This document shows positions 54,978 through 64,000 of a stretch of DNA of 64,000 nt, piece after piece. The stretch covers positions 1,426,001 through 1,490,000 of the forward strand of contig NZ_CP091819.1 of assembly GCF_019740355.2 (NCBI RefSeq), given 5' to 3'. Position numbers and translations under genes: made by a program. The notes under the pieces were generated by a model. The model searched no databases. It was not told the origin of the DNA and saw nothing but the letters and a program-made list of their open reading frames with translations. Source of the stretch: Paracrocinitomix mangrovi (GTDB lineage Bacteria > Bacteroidota > Bacteroidia > Flavobacteriales_D > Crocinitomicaceae). Each line of letters starts with the position of its first letter. Within the stretch, counting starts at the first letter, position 1.

Positions 54978-56202
54978 CAGCGTCTGAAGCTTTTTTGTTA
55001 CCGAACTTAAATTTCAAAGAAAATCTAAGTGTATTGGCAAGTGGATTATTTCTATACACTGAAGCCAAGTATGAGATATCTAATCCAAATACTCCGAAAT
55101 AAATTCCAGCTCCAAATGTCAAGAATCTTCTGGCACCTTTTGAATAATGCTCATGAAAATATCCAGTTCTAACTGCTAAAATTGTGCTGTACCAGTATTC
55201 AACTCCAAAAGCCAAGTTGATTTCTCTCATTTCTTCGCCAAAACGACTGTTATTTTTTACAACAGGATTTCCAGCCTCATCATAAGTAACGATTCCTGGT
55301 GCATCATAAAATGATTGTAACATCCCTTTAACAACACCTACTTCAGGATTTAAACCAGAAACTAAATCTCCATCACCATTATATTCAGGCTGTGTAGGAA
55401 CCAAAAGTTTGTTAAAGTCTACAGTTCCAGTTAAAGAGTTGTATTTGTCAAACTCAACATTTAACGCTGTTCCTAATCTTAAATTTGTAGGTAAAAAATC
55501 TCTTTCAGCTTCAACAGTATAGGCTACTTTATTACCGATATTAGAAATAGCAGCACCAATTGAAACAGTTGCATCTTTATCACCTAAAGCAATCTCATCA
55601 TTAAACCAAGAATAAGATACATCAACTGCTCCTGCTATCCCAGGTTTAGAACCAACATTTCCAACAGTTGAACCACCAGTTAAATTTGAATAAACAAATT
55701 TTGCATTCATACCCAAAGCACTTCTGTCTGATAATTTGAATGCATATCCACCTAAAATTTCAAACTCATTTGGAGTAAATGGTCTGATTTCTGTTCCAAG
55801 ATTATCTGTGAAGATGATTTGTCCCAGAGAAAAATATCTCAACGATCCACCAACAGCATGACGATCACTTAATTTAGTGTAACCACTGATGTAAGATAAA
55901 TGAATATCATCTACTAATTGTCTTAACCAAGGTGAATAAGAAGCAGAAAACTCAGCTTTTTCTTTTGAAAAAACCAATTTTGAAGTATTCCAATGGAATG
56001 AATTGGCATCAGGAGAAATGGCAACACCAGCATCTCCCATGGCTCCAGATCTTGAATCAGGAGAAATTATTAAAAAAGGAACAGCTGTTGTAATTGTGTT
56101 CAATTGCACCTGTTGTGCCTTTTCTTCTTGGTTACCTAAATTTTGAGCTCCTGCTGTAATAGCAAGCGTCAAACTCAAAATCATCCCTACAATTTTCTTC
56201 AT
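54964..56202 (-). CDS. porV: T9SS outer-membrane shuttle/attachment protein PorV
   Basis: A 412-residue outer-membrane barrel of the FadL/PorV type, start at MKKIVGMILSLTLAITAGAQ (signal peptide; an ATG seven codons upstream is less likely). The hallmark N-terminal segment FLIISPDSRSGAMGDAGVAI, followed by SFHWNTSKLVF and SYSPWLRQLV, is typical of PorV (LptO). It binds the C-terminal domain of T9SS cargo and delivers it to PorU, which is encoded 58 bp upstream. Ends LRFSLKFKFG, a barrel-type C-terminus. Confidence 0.92.
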   Translation of the reverse strand: MKKIVGMILSLTLAITAGAQNLGNQEEKAQQVQLNTITTAVPFLIISPDSRSGAMGDAGVAISPDANSFHWNTSKLVFSKEKAEFSASYSPWLRQLVDDIHLSYISGYTKLSDRHAVGGSLRYFSLGQIIFTDNLGTEIRPFTPNEFEILGGYAFKLSDRSALGMNAKFVYSNLTGGSTVGNVGSKPGIAGAVDVSYSWFNDEIALGDKDATVSIGAAISNIGNKVAYTVEAERDFLPTNLRLGTALNVEFDKYNSLTGTVDFNKLLVPTQPEYNGDGDLVSGLNPEVGVVKGMLQSFYDAPGIVTYDEAGNPVVKNNSRFGEEMREINLAFGVEYWYSTILAVRTGYFHEHYSKGARRFLTFGAGIYFGVFGLDISYLASVYRNNPLANTLRFSLKFKFGNKKASDAGVSD

Positions 56203-56260
56203 TTTGGTTATAAAAGATTCCACAAATATACGTAATCCAAAAAAGTATATTGTGTGAAGT

Positions 56261-59200
56261 TTATAAAATGACCAACTTTTCTAATATTTCTGCTTTTTCT
56301 CCTTCAGGAGTTTCAACTGTTAGTCTGTACACATACACCCCTCTTCCTAGCTTATCTCCGTACTCATCTCTACCATCCCAATTGATGCCTTCACTACGAT
56401 AAGCAATGGTATTCACATTTTCAATTAATGTTTTCACCAACTTACCTGAAACAGTGAAAATCTCAATCTTAACATCCAATGGAGTACAGCATTGATTATG
56501 TTCAAAATAAAAATCTGTATTGGTTGTAAATGGATTCGGATAATTCAATAAATGTGAGATACCTAAATCAGCTTCTTCAATAACTACAAACTCTAAAACA
56601 GATTCAGATGAATTATTGTTCACATCCCAGACTTTAAATGTTAGCGTATGATTTCCTGGAGTAAGATCACTCAATTGGTAACTTACCTTTCCACTTTGAT
56701 AAGTATCTAAATCAGCCTCATAAAAGTTATTTAAGATAATTGGATCAGCTGTATTTCCATCTAAGATCAATGTAATATCATGACCTATTCCATTTCCTGT
56801 GGTATTAATACCGTTCTCATCTGTAATTTCAGCTATAAATAATGGACTTTCATCAGTTGTTCCTCCATTAGCGAAATTCTGGTCATTCATGTAAAGCGAA
56901 ACTTCCGGTCCATCATTATCCACTACTCCATTTGGATCTACTCCTCCAACAACTATTGTAGTATCATAACCAAATTGATTTGAACTGTTGTCATTTGCAT
57001 AATAGGATATTTTCCCTTTTCCAAACGAATAATCAATATCCTTGGGAACTACAAAAGAGAATGTAAAATAACCATTAGCTACTGTTGCCTTTCCTTTGTA
57101 AATAATATTGTTTTGGATATCAAAAGTTTTAATTGGTGAATCCGGATCATTTCCTAGCGTACTTTTATTTTTCCATTTATCATATACAGTTGGATAAACT
57201 ATGCCATTATAATTACTCAACAAACTTCCAGATTCATTTTCAATGTGACCACTTACAGTAATTTTAGACAATGCCTTTAAGGTATCTATTGAAGTCATTG
57301 TAACATTTACACCGTTAATACTATCAGTAACAACTAGTGGTTGTGGTTTCCCAATCTTTAATGCAGGATCACCCAAGACCGTAAAATTTCTTTTATTCTC
57401 AGAAGATCCGGTAGCATTTTTAGTTCTTCTTGTGATTTCTCCCAAAGTTAGCGGTTGTCCATTTTCTTCTTTAAATAGCTCAGAATATAGATTCTTTACA
57501 AGAGCTGAGTTAACGGTGATATAAACAAGTCTTGTAGTGGTAAGTAAACCAACCGCACCTCCATAAGGAGTAGTCAAAGTTCGTTCACCCGCAGAAACTC
57601 TTTCAGGATCATCAAATCGACTAAATTCACAAGTTGCCGAAATGAAAATACAGAGATTGTTCACGTTGGTCCAATTTTCTATCATATTGATAGTTACCGC
57701 TCTTTCTAAAGTCAATCCTGTTTCGCCTCCATGACCTACATAATTAAAGACCAATGCACCTTGATTAATGTTTTGATTTATCGCTTCTTCTACATCCGGA
57801 TATCTTTGACCTCCTGAAGTAACTACTTGTTGATAAGCATCAAGATAAATCTTTACAATATTCATTTCGGGATAAAGATTTTCTGTGCTATCACTCAGAA
57901 TTTCACAATCTTGAACAAACTGGCCATTATCCTGATCATCCGCCATTAATACAAGACGATTTCTCCAATCACCAAAAGAAGAAGAATACCCCGACTGATC
58001 ACACTGAATACCTTCTGCATTACCGTACAAATAAGATCCATAATTCATGTAATGATCAATTTTATCAATTACCTGCTCTGCCGCCACAATATTATCTACC
58101 GGAATTCTACCAACGCCAATATCCATCAAATCAGCAGGAGACATTGCTTCTAAATCGTCTAAAATTCCGAAGAAGTCATCAGATGTATATGAATCTACAT
58201 AATCAATATCTATATCATTGTCATCATTATTATATGTAGGAATTAAATAATTATTACCCGGCAATCTATTGAGAGGATCATAAGTCCCATCTCCAAACAA
58301 GCATAAATGATCAGGCATTAAATTTGGATCTCCGGCTGCTCGATCATAAAACATTTTCATCAACCATCTAACAGCAACTGGATCAGAAACACCCCCAGAA
58401 AATTCATTGTAAACATCTTGAATATCCACAAGGTGAACTACTTCTCCCAGATTTTGATGAAGATTTTGCAATCTTTCTGCCTGAGACCACAAAGAACTAT
58501 GAGTAACAATAACATAATCGCATTGAGGTAATGCATGCAAATCTTGATTCTCCACCTTGTACATAAATATAGGAGCCAATGCCTGTCCAGCATTAAAGGC
58601 AGCTACACTCCTTAAAGAATCTGTATTTAATGTAAATGTAAAAGTTGATCCTGCTAGGTTTCCTTGAATTGCAGTGGCATTTGAAGGATCCGTTACTTCC
58701 CAAAAAAACGAACTACTGTTAGATCCTGCAACGGAAAACTGAGTAACATTGCCGCCACCAACTGTAGCCAAATCTCTAATTAAGATCTGTTCAGAAGCCA
58801 AGGTTGCATTCCGTCTGTAGTTAAACATTAAATAATCTAACCAAGCTTTACTTCCAGGACTCGTCCTATTAAAAATGACATCAACTGACAAATTTGAAGT
58901 ATTAACATTATAAGTAACTGTATTTGAGTTTCTCATTGCTTCATTATACGAGCCAACAAATGGAGTACAAGACAGATTTTCTTGCATACTTCCGTTGATA
59001 TAAACTTCCATAGCTCCAGTTCCACTCGGAACTTTAGAAGCAATGGCTGTTTTCATTTTAACTGGTGATGAAACATCAATATCAGTAAGTGCAATGGAAA
59101 TATTATACTCTAATTGAATGTCAAAAACTTCACCCAACCAATTGTTCCCAGACTTAATCAAATTAATGTCATTTTTTTCGTGCAAAACAACATCATTGAA

Positions 59201-60094
59201 GGTAGATGTATTATGAGTCACCGGGTCAACAGATGAACTTTGATTCCCTACTCTTTTTGGACTTTCTGCTGCATCAATTTTTATAAAATAAGTATTTAAA
59301 GAATCTATTTTATTGGTAGAAAGATTAATGTCTGCCGTGTTATAGATCACTTCATCCGGACCGGTAGCATAAAACAAAAAATACTCGTTAGCTTCAAAAA
59401 CATTATTTCCGTTACCCTCAAAATAAATGGCATTTTTCAGCAGATCATCAGGACGGTACTTATTATTGTTAGTTGGGTATTTAGCAACGTGATTCCCATA
59501 AACATTCAGATGATTAGGATTTAAATTGGCAACATTTACACCAATTGAACTTAAATAACTATAATCTAACTTATAGACACCTGTGCTGTAAACACCAATT
59601 TTATACCATTCTCCTGATGCTAATACTGAATTTGATGCAAAAGTAGCCGCGCGATCTAAGCTAGCGGATTTAGGCGTTGAAGTTGTCTGAATTTTTATTT
59701 CATCCACCATTTTAATGACACCATTTACTTTAACAATTGGATAATAGTAAATGGAAAAATAATTTTGTGTTCTAGCTGTTCCGAAATCAACCTTAATTTC
59801 CGGGTCTACAGGAATATCACTTTGTTGATATTGATACGGAATTTCAACATTTTTATACGAAACTGATAAAATTTGAAAATTATGTGAAAATTCTCCTCTT
59901 ACCCCAAGTTCCTTTGTAACAGTAGAATACACCTTCTGATGTTGCTCATCAAATTCACATGGGAAACACTTATTTTGATCTGTACTCCATACATTTTTAA
60001 AAGAAAAAATTTCCGTTTGAGAAAAAAGGTTATTTTTGGTCCCCAATGTCAGAAACATTAAGGCAAGGAGAGTAAATCGAAAATCGAATTTCAT
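56261..60094 (-). CDS. porU: T9SS C-terminal signal peptidase/sortase PorU
   Basis: A 1277-residue surface protease of family C25 (gingipain-like) that removes the sorting domain of T9SS cargo and attaches it to the cell. Signal peptide within FRFTLLALMFLTLGTKNNLF. Catalytic His in VFNYVGHGGETGL (about residue 790) and Cys in FISATCEFSRFDDP (about 820). C-terminal domain of its own with YPNPFTTNTDFYF and GVYVYRLTVETPEG. Start at MKFDFRFTLL (60094); an ATG at 60115 is also in frame. Transcribed with porV and ispF. Confidence 0.93.
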   Translation of the reverse strand: MKFDFRFTLLALMFLTLGTKNNLFSQTEIFSFKNVWSTDQNKCFPCEFDEQHQKVYSTVTKELGVRGEFSHNFQILSVSYKNVEIPYQYQQSDIPVDPEIKVDFGTARTQNYFSIYYYPIVKVNGVIKMVDEIKIQTTSTPKSASLDRAATFASNSVLASGEWYKIGVYSTGVYKLDYSYLSSIGVNVANLNPNHLNVYGNHVAKYPTNNNKYRPDDLLKNAIYFEGNGNNVFEANEYFLFYATGPDEVIYNTADINLSTNKIDSLNTYFIKIDAAESPKRVGNQSSSVDPVTHNTSTFNDVVLHEKNDINLIKSGNNWLGEVFDIQLEYNISIALTDIDVSSPVKMKTAIASKVPSGTGAMEVYINGSMQENLSCTPFVGSYNEAMRNSNTVTYNVNTSNLSVDVIFNRTSPGSKAWLDYLMFNYRRNATLASEQILIRDLATVGGGNVTQFSVAGSNSSSFFWEVTDPSNATAIQGNLAGSTFTFTLNTDSLRSVAAFNAGQALAPIFMYKVENQDLHALPQCDYVIVTHSSLWSQAERLQNLHQNLGEVVHLVDIQDVYNEFSGGVSDPVAVRWLMKMFYDRAAGDPNLMPDHLCLFGDGTYDPLNRLPGNNYLIPTYNNDDNDIDIDYVDSYTSDDFFGILDDLEAMSPADLMDIGVGRIPVDNIVAAEQVIDKIDHYMNYGSYLYGNAEGIQCDQSGYSSSFGDWRNRLVLMADDQDNGQFVQDCEILSDSTENLYPEMNIVKIYLDAYQQVVTSGGQRYPDVEEAINQNINQGALVFNYVGHGGETGLTLERAVTINMIENWTNVNNLCIFISATCEFSRFDDPERVSAGERTLTTPYGGAVGLLTTTRLVYITVNSALVKNLYSELFKEENGQPLTLGEITRRTKNATGSSENKRNFTVLGDPALKIGKPQPLVVTDSINGVNVTMTSIDTLKALSKITVSGHIENESGSLLSNYNGIVYPTVYDKWKNKSTLGNDPDSPIKTFDIQNNIIYKGKATVANGYFTFSFVVPKDIDYSFGKGKISYYANDNSSNQFGYDTTIVVGGVDPNGVVDNDGPEVSLYMNDQNFANGGTTDESPLFIAEITDENGINTTGNGIGHDITLILDGNTADPIILNNFYEADLDTYQSGKVSYQLSDLTPGNHTLTFKVWDVNNNSSESVLEFVVIEEADLGISHLLNYPNPFTTNTDFYFEHNQCCTPLDVKIEIFTVSGKLVKTLIENVNTIAYRSEGINWDGRDEYGDKLGRGVYVYRLTVETPEGEKAEILEKLVIL

Positions 60095-60234
60095 GTTATG
60101 GAATAAGGTTGTCATAAAATTACTTTCAAAAACGAAGTAAAATAATTATTATTGCAAATCTTAGAAAAGTATTTAACAATTGTAACCTTTTGAACGAAGT
60201 TGGCGTTAAATCCTTTCGAGAAAGTATTTTTTGA

Positions 60235-61227
60235 ATGAAGAAACATCTTAAAAATACAGGATTGACATTAATCCTGACGTTTTTAGTTGGAGGCTCAGCT
60301 TTCGGGCAAGATCCCGAGTTTACGCAGTTTTATGCCAACCCAATCTATTTAAATCCTGCCATGGCTGGAACGCATGGTTGTCCTAGGATTGCTTTGAACC
60401 ATAGAAATCAATGGCCTTCGTTATCTGGTGCATTTATCACCAATACGATTTCATATGATCAGTACTCAAACATTCTTCATGGAGGAATTGCGGTACAGGT
60501 TACCAATGATATGGCCGGAAAAAACACTTTGAACTGGTCAACGATTAATTTAGCCTACTCTTACCACCTTGCTGTAACAAGAGAATTCTCTTTTCTTTTT
60601 GGAGCACAGGCAACATGGAACCAAAAGTTCTTAGATTGGGGTAAATTATCATTCGGAGATCAAATTGACCCAAGAAGAGGTTTTATCTACCAAACAGGTG
60701 ATTTACCAAGAGGTAATATTTTAGATAACGGTTGGGGTACTAGAGGATACTTTGATGTTTCTGCCGGAATTGTTGGTTTCTCTAAAAACTTTTATTTTGG
60801 ATTTGCTGCAAAGCACCTTAATAAACCGGATGAAAGTTTAATTATTGGTACTTCAAGATTACCAATGAGATTTACCGGTCACATGGGAGCAAACATTGTA
60901 TTCGGAAAACAATCTCAATACAGAAATCAAACTTCTTTGTCACCAAACATCATTTATACCTACCAGGATGGTTTTATGCAGTTAAACATTGGTACTTATG
61001 TTAAGTATGGAGTATTTACTGCAGGTGCTTGGTGGAGAGCAAGAGACGCATTTATTTTAACTATTGGTATTGATGCAGGATCATTTAGATTTGGATACAG
61101 TTATGATGTAACCATCTCTAAATTGACAAATGCATCTGGTGGATCACATGAGCTTTCAATGGCTTTCTTATTTAATTGTAGAGATAAGCCTAAAAAGTTT
61201 AGAACTATTTCGTGTCCATCTTTTTAA
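60235..61227 (+). CDS. PorP/SprF-family T9SS outer-membrane protein
   Basis: A 330-residue barrel protein with signal peptide (LTLILTFLVGGSAFGQ). The family hallmark QDPEFTQFYANPIYLNPAMA directly follows, then RIALNHRNQWPSL. PorP is part of the T9SS; SprF paralogues help secrete specific adhesins such as SprB, and the sequence alone does not say which this is. It is divergent from porU (119-bp spacer) and followed by gldJ. Confidence 0.9.
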   Translation: MKKHLKNTGLTLILTFLVGGSAFGQDPEFTQFYANPIYLNPAMAGTHGCPRIALNHRNQWPSLSGAFITNTISYDQYSNILHGGIAVQVTNDMAGKNTLNWSTINLAYSYHLAVTREFSFLFGAQATWNQKFLDWGKLSFGDQIDPRRGFIYQTGDLPRGNILDNGWGTRGYFDVSAGIVGFSKNFYFGFAAKHLNKPDESLIIGTSRLPMRFTGHMGANIVFGKQSQYRNQTSLSPNIIYTYQDGFMQLNIGTYVKYGVFTAGAWWRARDAFILTIGIDAGSFRFGYSYDVTISKLTNASGGSHELSMAFLFNCRDKPKKFRTISCPSF

Positions 61228-61253
61228 AAAGAATGTAACCTTTAACCAGGATA

Positions 61254-61286
61254 TTGTTATAGCTGTGTAAATGAAAATTAAATTTG
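61254..61286 (+). promoter_or_regulatory. candidate gldJ promoter
   Basis: TTG (61254-61256), 22 bp, then TAAATTTG (61279-61286). Both elements fit the consensus. The start site would be only a few bases before the gldJ ATG (61295), so the mRNA would be almost leaderless. Confidence 0.5.
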
Positions 61287-61294
61287 GCTAAATC

Positions 61295-63364
61295 ATGAAA
61301 ATGCAAGGGAGAAAATTATTCGTGTTAGTTGCTGCCGGTCTGATGGTGATTGGATGTGGTCGAGAGCGATCGAATGTAACGGGTTGGGAATTTAACAACC
61401 CTAAAAACGGAGGTTTCCAGAAAGTACCTTATTTTGACCAAGAAACAGGCCCAGGTCTGATCTTAGTAGAAGGTGGTACATTTACCATGGGTAGATCTGA
61501 ACAAGATGTTACTTACGAATGGAATAACATTCCAAGACGTGTAACTGTGTCTTCGTTCTATATGGATCAATTTGAGGTAACTAACTTCAACTGGTTAGAA
61601 TATTTGTATTGGATCAAAAGAACTTATGAAGAGTTCCCAATGATTTATCACAATGCTTTACCTGATACAAACTGTTGGAGAAATCCATTGGCGTTTAATG
61701 AGCCGTATGTAGAGTACTACTTACGTCACCCAGCTTATCAAAATTATCCTGTTGTAGGAGTTAGCTGGAATCAAGCCAATGAGTTTTGTAAATGGAGAAG
61801 TGATCGTGTAAACGAATTCATTTTGATTAGAGAGGGTGTATTAACTATGAACCCTGATCAAGCTGGTGAACCATTTACAACGGATGCATATTTAGCCAAT
61901 CAATATCACCCGCAACCACAAGATGAGAAAGAACATCAATTAATCAACCTAAGCCCTATGCAAGGTTGGAGTGGTAAAAGAAAAGATTTAGGAACTCGTA
62001 TTGTAAGAATGGAAGATGGTATCCTATTGCCAAAGTACCGTCTACCAACTGAGGCTGAGTGGGAGTTTGCATACTATGGATTAGTAGGTGCTATGACAAA
62101 TCCTGCTGACCCTGGAGTTATTGAAAATAGAAGAACTTATCCTTGGACTGGTCACTGGGTTAGAGCTGATGATGCAGAATTCCAAGGTGATATTAGAGCT
62201 AACTTCGTAAGAGGTAGAGGTGATTACATGGGAGTTGCCGGTGCTTTAAATGATGCTGCAGATGTTACTGCTCCAGTTGATTCATACTGGCCAAATGATT
62301 ACGGTCTTTACCACATGGCTGGTAACGTTTCTGAGTGGGTAATGGACGTTTATAGACCTTTATCACATGAGGATTTTGATGAATTCAGACCATTTAGAGG
62401 TAACGTATTCAAAACTAAAGTTCTTGGTAATGACGGAAACATTGATGAGAAAACTAACCAAGTATTGTATGATGTTTACGGAATGAGAGAGTACTTACAC
62501 GAGTATGAAAGAAAAAGATTCCAAAGAGTTTCTGCTGGAGATCACATGCCTAAACCATCTGATTCTACTGATCAGTACAAAGGTATGACAATGAATGTTA
62601 AATCAAGAAACGACATTAACTATTACAATGCTCCACCTGAGCAAGTTTACTTGGTGAAAAACAAAAAGAAAGACTCTATTGAAATGTTACTATTATGGGA
62701 ACTAAACAGAGTTGTAAATCAAGCTGTGGATGCTGCCAACAACCAATGGTATATGGAGGCTTCTGAGATTGTCCAAACAAATATTTTTGATGGATTGTTT
62801 GATGGAGTTGACCCTAGATTTGACATTCAAGATAACTTAGGTAATGTTTATCCATTGGAAATTATCTCAGAATTGAGAACTGGAATGTCTCAGTTTGTTG
62901 TTAACACTCCTGGTAAATTAAAATGGAGACAAGTTACAGCTGAAGAGAACATTAACAGATTGAACTATCAAAACTCTGACTACAGAGATTACAATGATGG
63001 TGATTTTGAGTCATCTATTTACTACGGAGGTACTACTGCTTCTTCACTAGAAAGACATGATGACAGAAAGAATAAGATCAACGAAGGAATCAGAGATGAG
63101 TCGTTAGTTATGTATCAAAATGATCATGAATTATATGACTTAACTGGTAACCAAATTAACCAAGATGCACAAGCTGCATGGCCAACTACTCTTTTATCTG
63201 ATAAGTCTAGAGTATATAAAGGTGGTTCATGGAGAGATAGAGCATTCTGGATCGTTGGTTCTAACAGAAGATTTTTAGATGAAGATCAAAACATGTCTAC
63301 TATTGGTTTCAGATGTGCCATGGATAGACTTGGATCTCCTAAAGGATTAGGAAGATACAGATAG
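61295..63364 (+). CDS. gldJ: gliding motility lipoprotein GldJ
   Basis: A 689-residue lipoprotein: signal with lipobox LMVIGC (Cys21), then NVTGWEFNNPKNGGFQ and the formylglycine-generating-enzyme-like domain: GLILVEGGTFTMGRSEQD, SSFYMDQFEVTNFNWLEYL, PVVGVSWNQANEFCKW, YRLPTEAEWEFAYYG, HMAGNVSEWVMDVY, and C-terminal YKGGSWRDRAFWIVGSNR, IGFRCAMDRLG. GldJ stabilises GldK and is needed for gliding and type IX secretion in Flavobacterium. The protein is longer than F. johnsoniae GldJ (561 aa). porU-porV next to gldJ is the usual Flavobacterial arrangement. Confidence 0.92.
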   Translation: MKMQGRKLFVLVAAGLMVIGCGRERSNVTGWEFNNPKNGGFQKVPYFDQETGPGLILVEGGTFTMGRSEQDVTYEWNNIPRRVTVSSFYMDQFEVTNFNWLEYLYWIKRTYEEFPMIYHNALPDTNCWRNPLAFNEPYVEYYLRHPAYQNYPVVGVSWNQANEFCKWRSDRVNEFILIREGVLTMNPDQAGEPFTTDAYLANQYHPQPQDEKEHQLINLSPMQGWSGKRKDLGTRIVRMEDGILLPKYRLPTEAEWEFAYYGLVGAMTNPADPGVIENRRTYPWTGHWVRADDAEFQGDIRANFVRGRGDYMGVAGALNDAADVTAPVDSYWPNDYGLYHMAGNVSEWVMDVYRPLSHEDFDEFRPFRGNVFKTKVLGNDGNIDEKTNQVLYDVYGMREYLHEYERKRFQRVSAGDHMPKPSDSTDQYKGMTMNVKSRNDINYYNAPPEQVYLVKNKKKDSIEMLLLWELNRVVNQAVDAANNQWYMEASEIVQTNIFDGLFDGVDPRFDIQDNLGNVYPLEIISELRTGMSQFVVNTPGKLKWRQVTAEENINRLNYQNSDYRDYNDGDFESSIYYGGTTASSLERHDDRKNKINEGIRDESLVMYQNDHELYDLTGNQINQDAQAAWPTTLLSDKSRVYKGGSWRDRAFWIVGSNRRFLDEDQNMSTIGFRCAMDRLGSPKGLGRYR

Positions 63365-63383
63365 TCATTATAAATGATAACTT

Positions 63384-63416
63384 TAAAAAAGCCTCGAATT
63401 ATTTCGGGGCTTTTTT
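63384..63416 (+). terminator. intrinsic terminator of gldJ
   Basis: Stem AAAAAAGCCTCGAA ... TTCGGGGCTTTTTT with one mismatch-type pair (63385-63416) and a 4-nt loop, then a T run, 20 bp after the gldJ stop. Confidence 0.85.
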
Positions 63417-63645
63417 GTTTCCAATTACTCCTAATACACCGTTATAATTGTCGAAAAACTAAAAAATAATTTTGATTCACTAACAATGTCGAATCTTCCA
63501 TTTTAACAATACTTTACATCAATTTGAATCAATCAACTATATGAGCAATTAAAGTAAAAAATGAACCTAATAAAATAACAGGTGTAGTCAGTTATGAAAT
63601 CCAAATTTCAATTGGTCAATAAAACGACTAATAAAAATTAAACTG
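63417..63645. other. intergenic region gldJ / DUF4139 gene (nothing clear)
   Basis: 229 bp after the gldJ terminator. A/T-rich; I find no full TAnnTTTG promoter, repeat or small gene. It should contain the promoter of the following gene. Confidence 0.4.
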
Positions 63646-64000
63646 ATGAAAAAAATAGTAATTGCCATATTCGCTTTAGGATTATTTACTAATCCTGTGA
63701 ATGCCAAAAAAGAAAAGAATATTACCTCCAATATTCAAAAAGTTACTGTATACACACAAGGTGCACAAGTACAAAGAAAAGCATCATATGCAGTTGATAA
63801 AGGAATCACAACTTTAATCATTGAAGGTGTAAGCCCTAATATTGATCCAAACAGTTTGCAAGTACAAGCAACCGGTGAAATCGTAATATTAGATTCCAAA
63901 TACCACATATTCTATCCACAACCAGATCCGGTATTAAACGCTAAAAATGCGATACCCGAAAAAATACTGAAGGAAATTGCAGCATTAGAAGATTCACTTT
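63646..64000 (+). CDS. DUF4139 / mucoidy inhibitor MuiA-like protein (partial, N-terminus)
   Basis: The first 118 codons from the ATG at 63646; the rest lies beyond the window. Signal peptide MKKIVIAIFALGLFTNPVNA, then the DUF4140 N-terminal domain pattern: IQKVTVYTQGAQVQRKASYA, LIIEGVSPNIDPNSLQVQAT, followed by a predicted coiled-coil start (EKILKEIAALEDS). Proteins of this family carry a C-terminal DUF4139 beta domain and were linked to exopolysaccharide (mucoidy) control in some bacteria; the mechanism is unknown. Confidence 0.85.
   Translation, partial: MKKIVIAIFALGLFTNPVNAKKEKNITSNIQKVTVYTQGAQVQRKASYAVDKGITTLIIEGVSPNIDPNSLQVQATGEIVILDSKYHIFYPQPDPVLNAKNAIPEKILKEIAALEDSL

Overview
The window looks like a chromosomal segment of a marine or freshwater Bacteroidetes, most likely order Flavobacteriales (a Crocinitomicaceae/Fluviicola-like lineage is my guess). 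The reasons are: low G+C; promoters of the Bacteroidetes type (TTG, 17-23 bp, TAnnTTTG) instead of -35/-10 boxes; almost no Shine-Dalgarno sequences; type IX secretion and gliding genes (porU, porV, a porP/sprF homologue, gldJ); a secreted protein with a T9SS C-terminal sorting domain; and a SecA that lacks the usual C-terminal zinc motif. I see no tRNA, rRNA, CRISPR array, prophage or classical IS element.

Layout. 1-3,350: the 5' part of a DUF2461 gene, then a small plus-strand group (unknown acidic protein, SiaC/DUF1987, PaaI-type thioesterase, two STAS-like paralogues) that carries a scar of a tandem duplication, then a DUF2809 membrane protein. 3,400-9,120 (minus): secA, DUF2795, a PduO-type cobalamin adenosyltransferase, a small membrane protein and a methyltransferase. 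9,140-13,000: DUF4301, then a ferrous-iron operon feoA-feoB plus a 43-codon Cys-rich FeoB-associated microprotein. 13,095-16,000: carA and eno, with a four-helix-bundle (S23-type) gene between them that is bracketed by inverted arrays of a 7-bp repeat. 16,105-21,931: two large secreted beta-repeat proteins in one operon. 22,000-30,500: CBS protein, phasin-like plus UbiB-like kinase, a helical stress-type protein, secreted proteins, an archaemetzincin-like protease, and a peroxiredoxin/thioredoxin/DUF6952 operon. 30,573-48,085 (minus): the whole str-S10-spc-alpha ribosomal superoperon, 32 genes from rpsL to rplQ. 48,366-51,368: a PcrA/UvrD helicase and a phosphodiester glycosidase lipoprotein. 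51,374-54,400: a large propeller sensor kinase. 54,471-63,364: ispF and the T9SS/gliding cluster. 63,646-end: the start of a DUF4139 (MuiA-like) protein.

Functional themes. The ribosomal cluster is read from one strong promoter upstream of rpsL and lacks tuf, adk and map inside it. Its distal part (rpmJ-rpsM-rpsK-rpsD-rpoA-rplQ) is unusual: the spacers grow from a few bases to 116-164 bp and hold structured elements. These include a terminator hairpin overlapped by a promoter in front of rpoA, and a possible H-type pseudoknot plus a strong hairpin between rpoA and rplQ. PorU and PorV together form the T9SS sortase/shuttle that would act on the T9SS cargo encoded at 25,538-26,410, and GldJ links to gliding/T9SS assembly.

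The least explained signals are (i) inverted arrays of degenerate TTAGACA heptads, found at four places and in one case enclosing a gene, and (ii) the RNA structures of the alpha-operon spacers. Both are visible in the sequence; their functions are inference.
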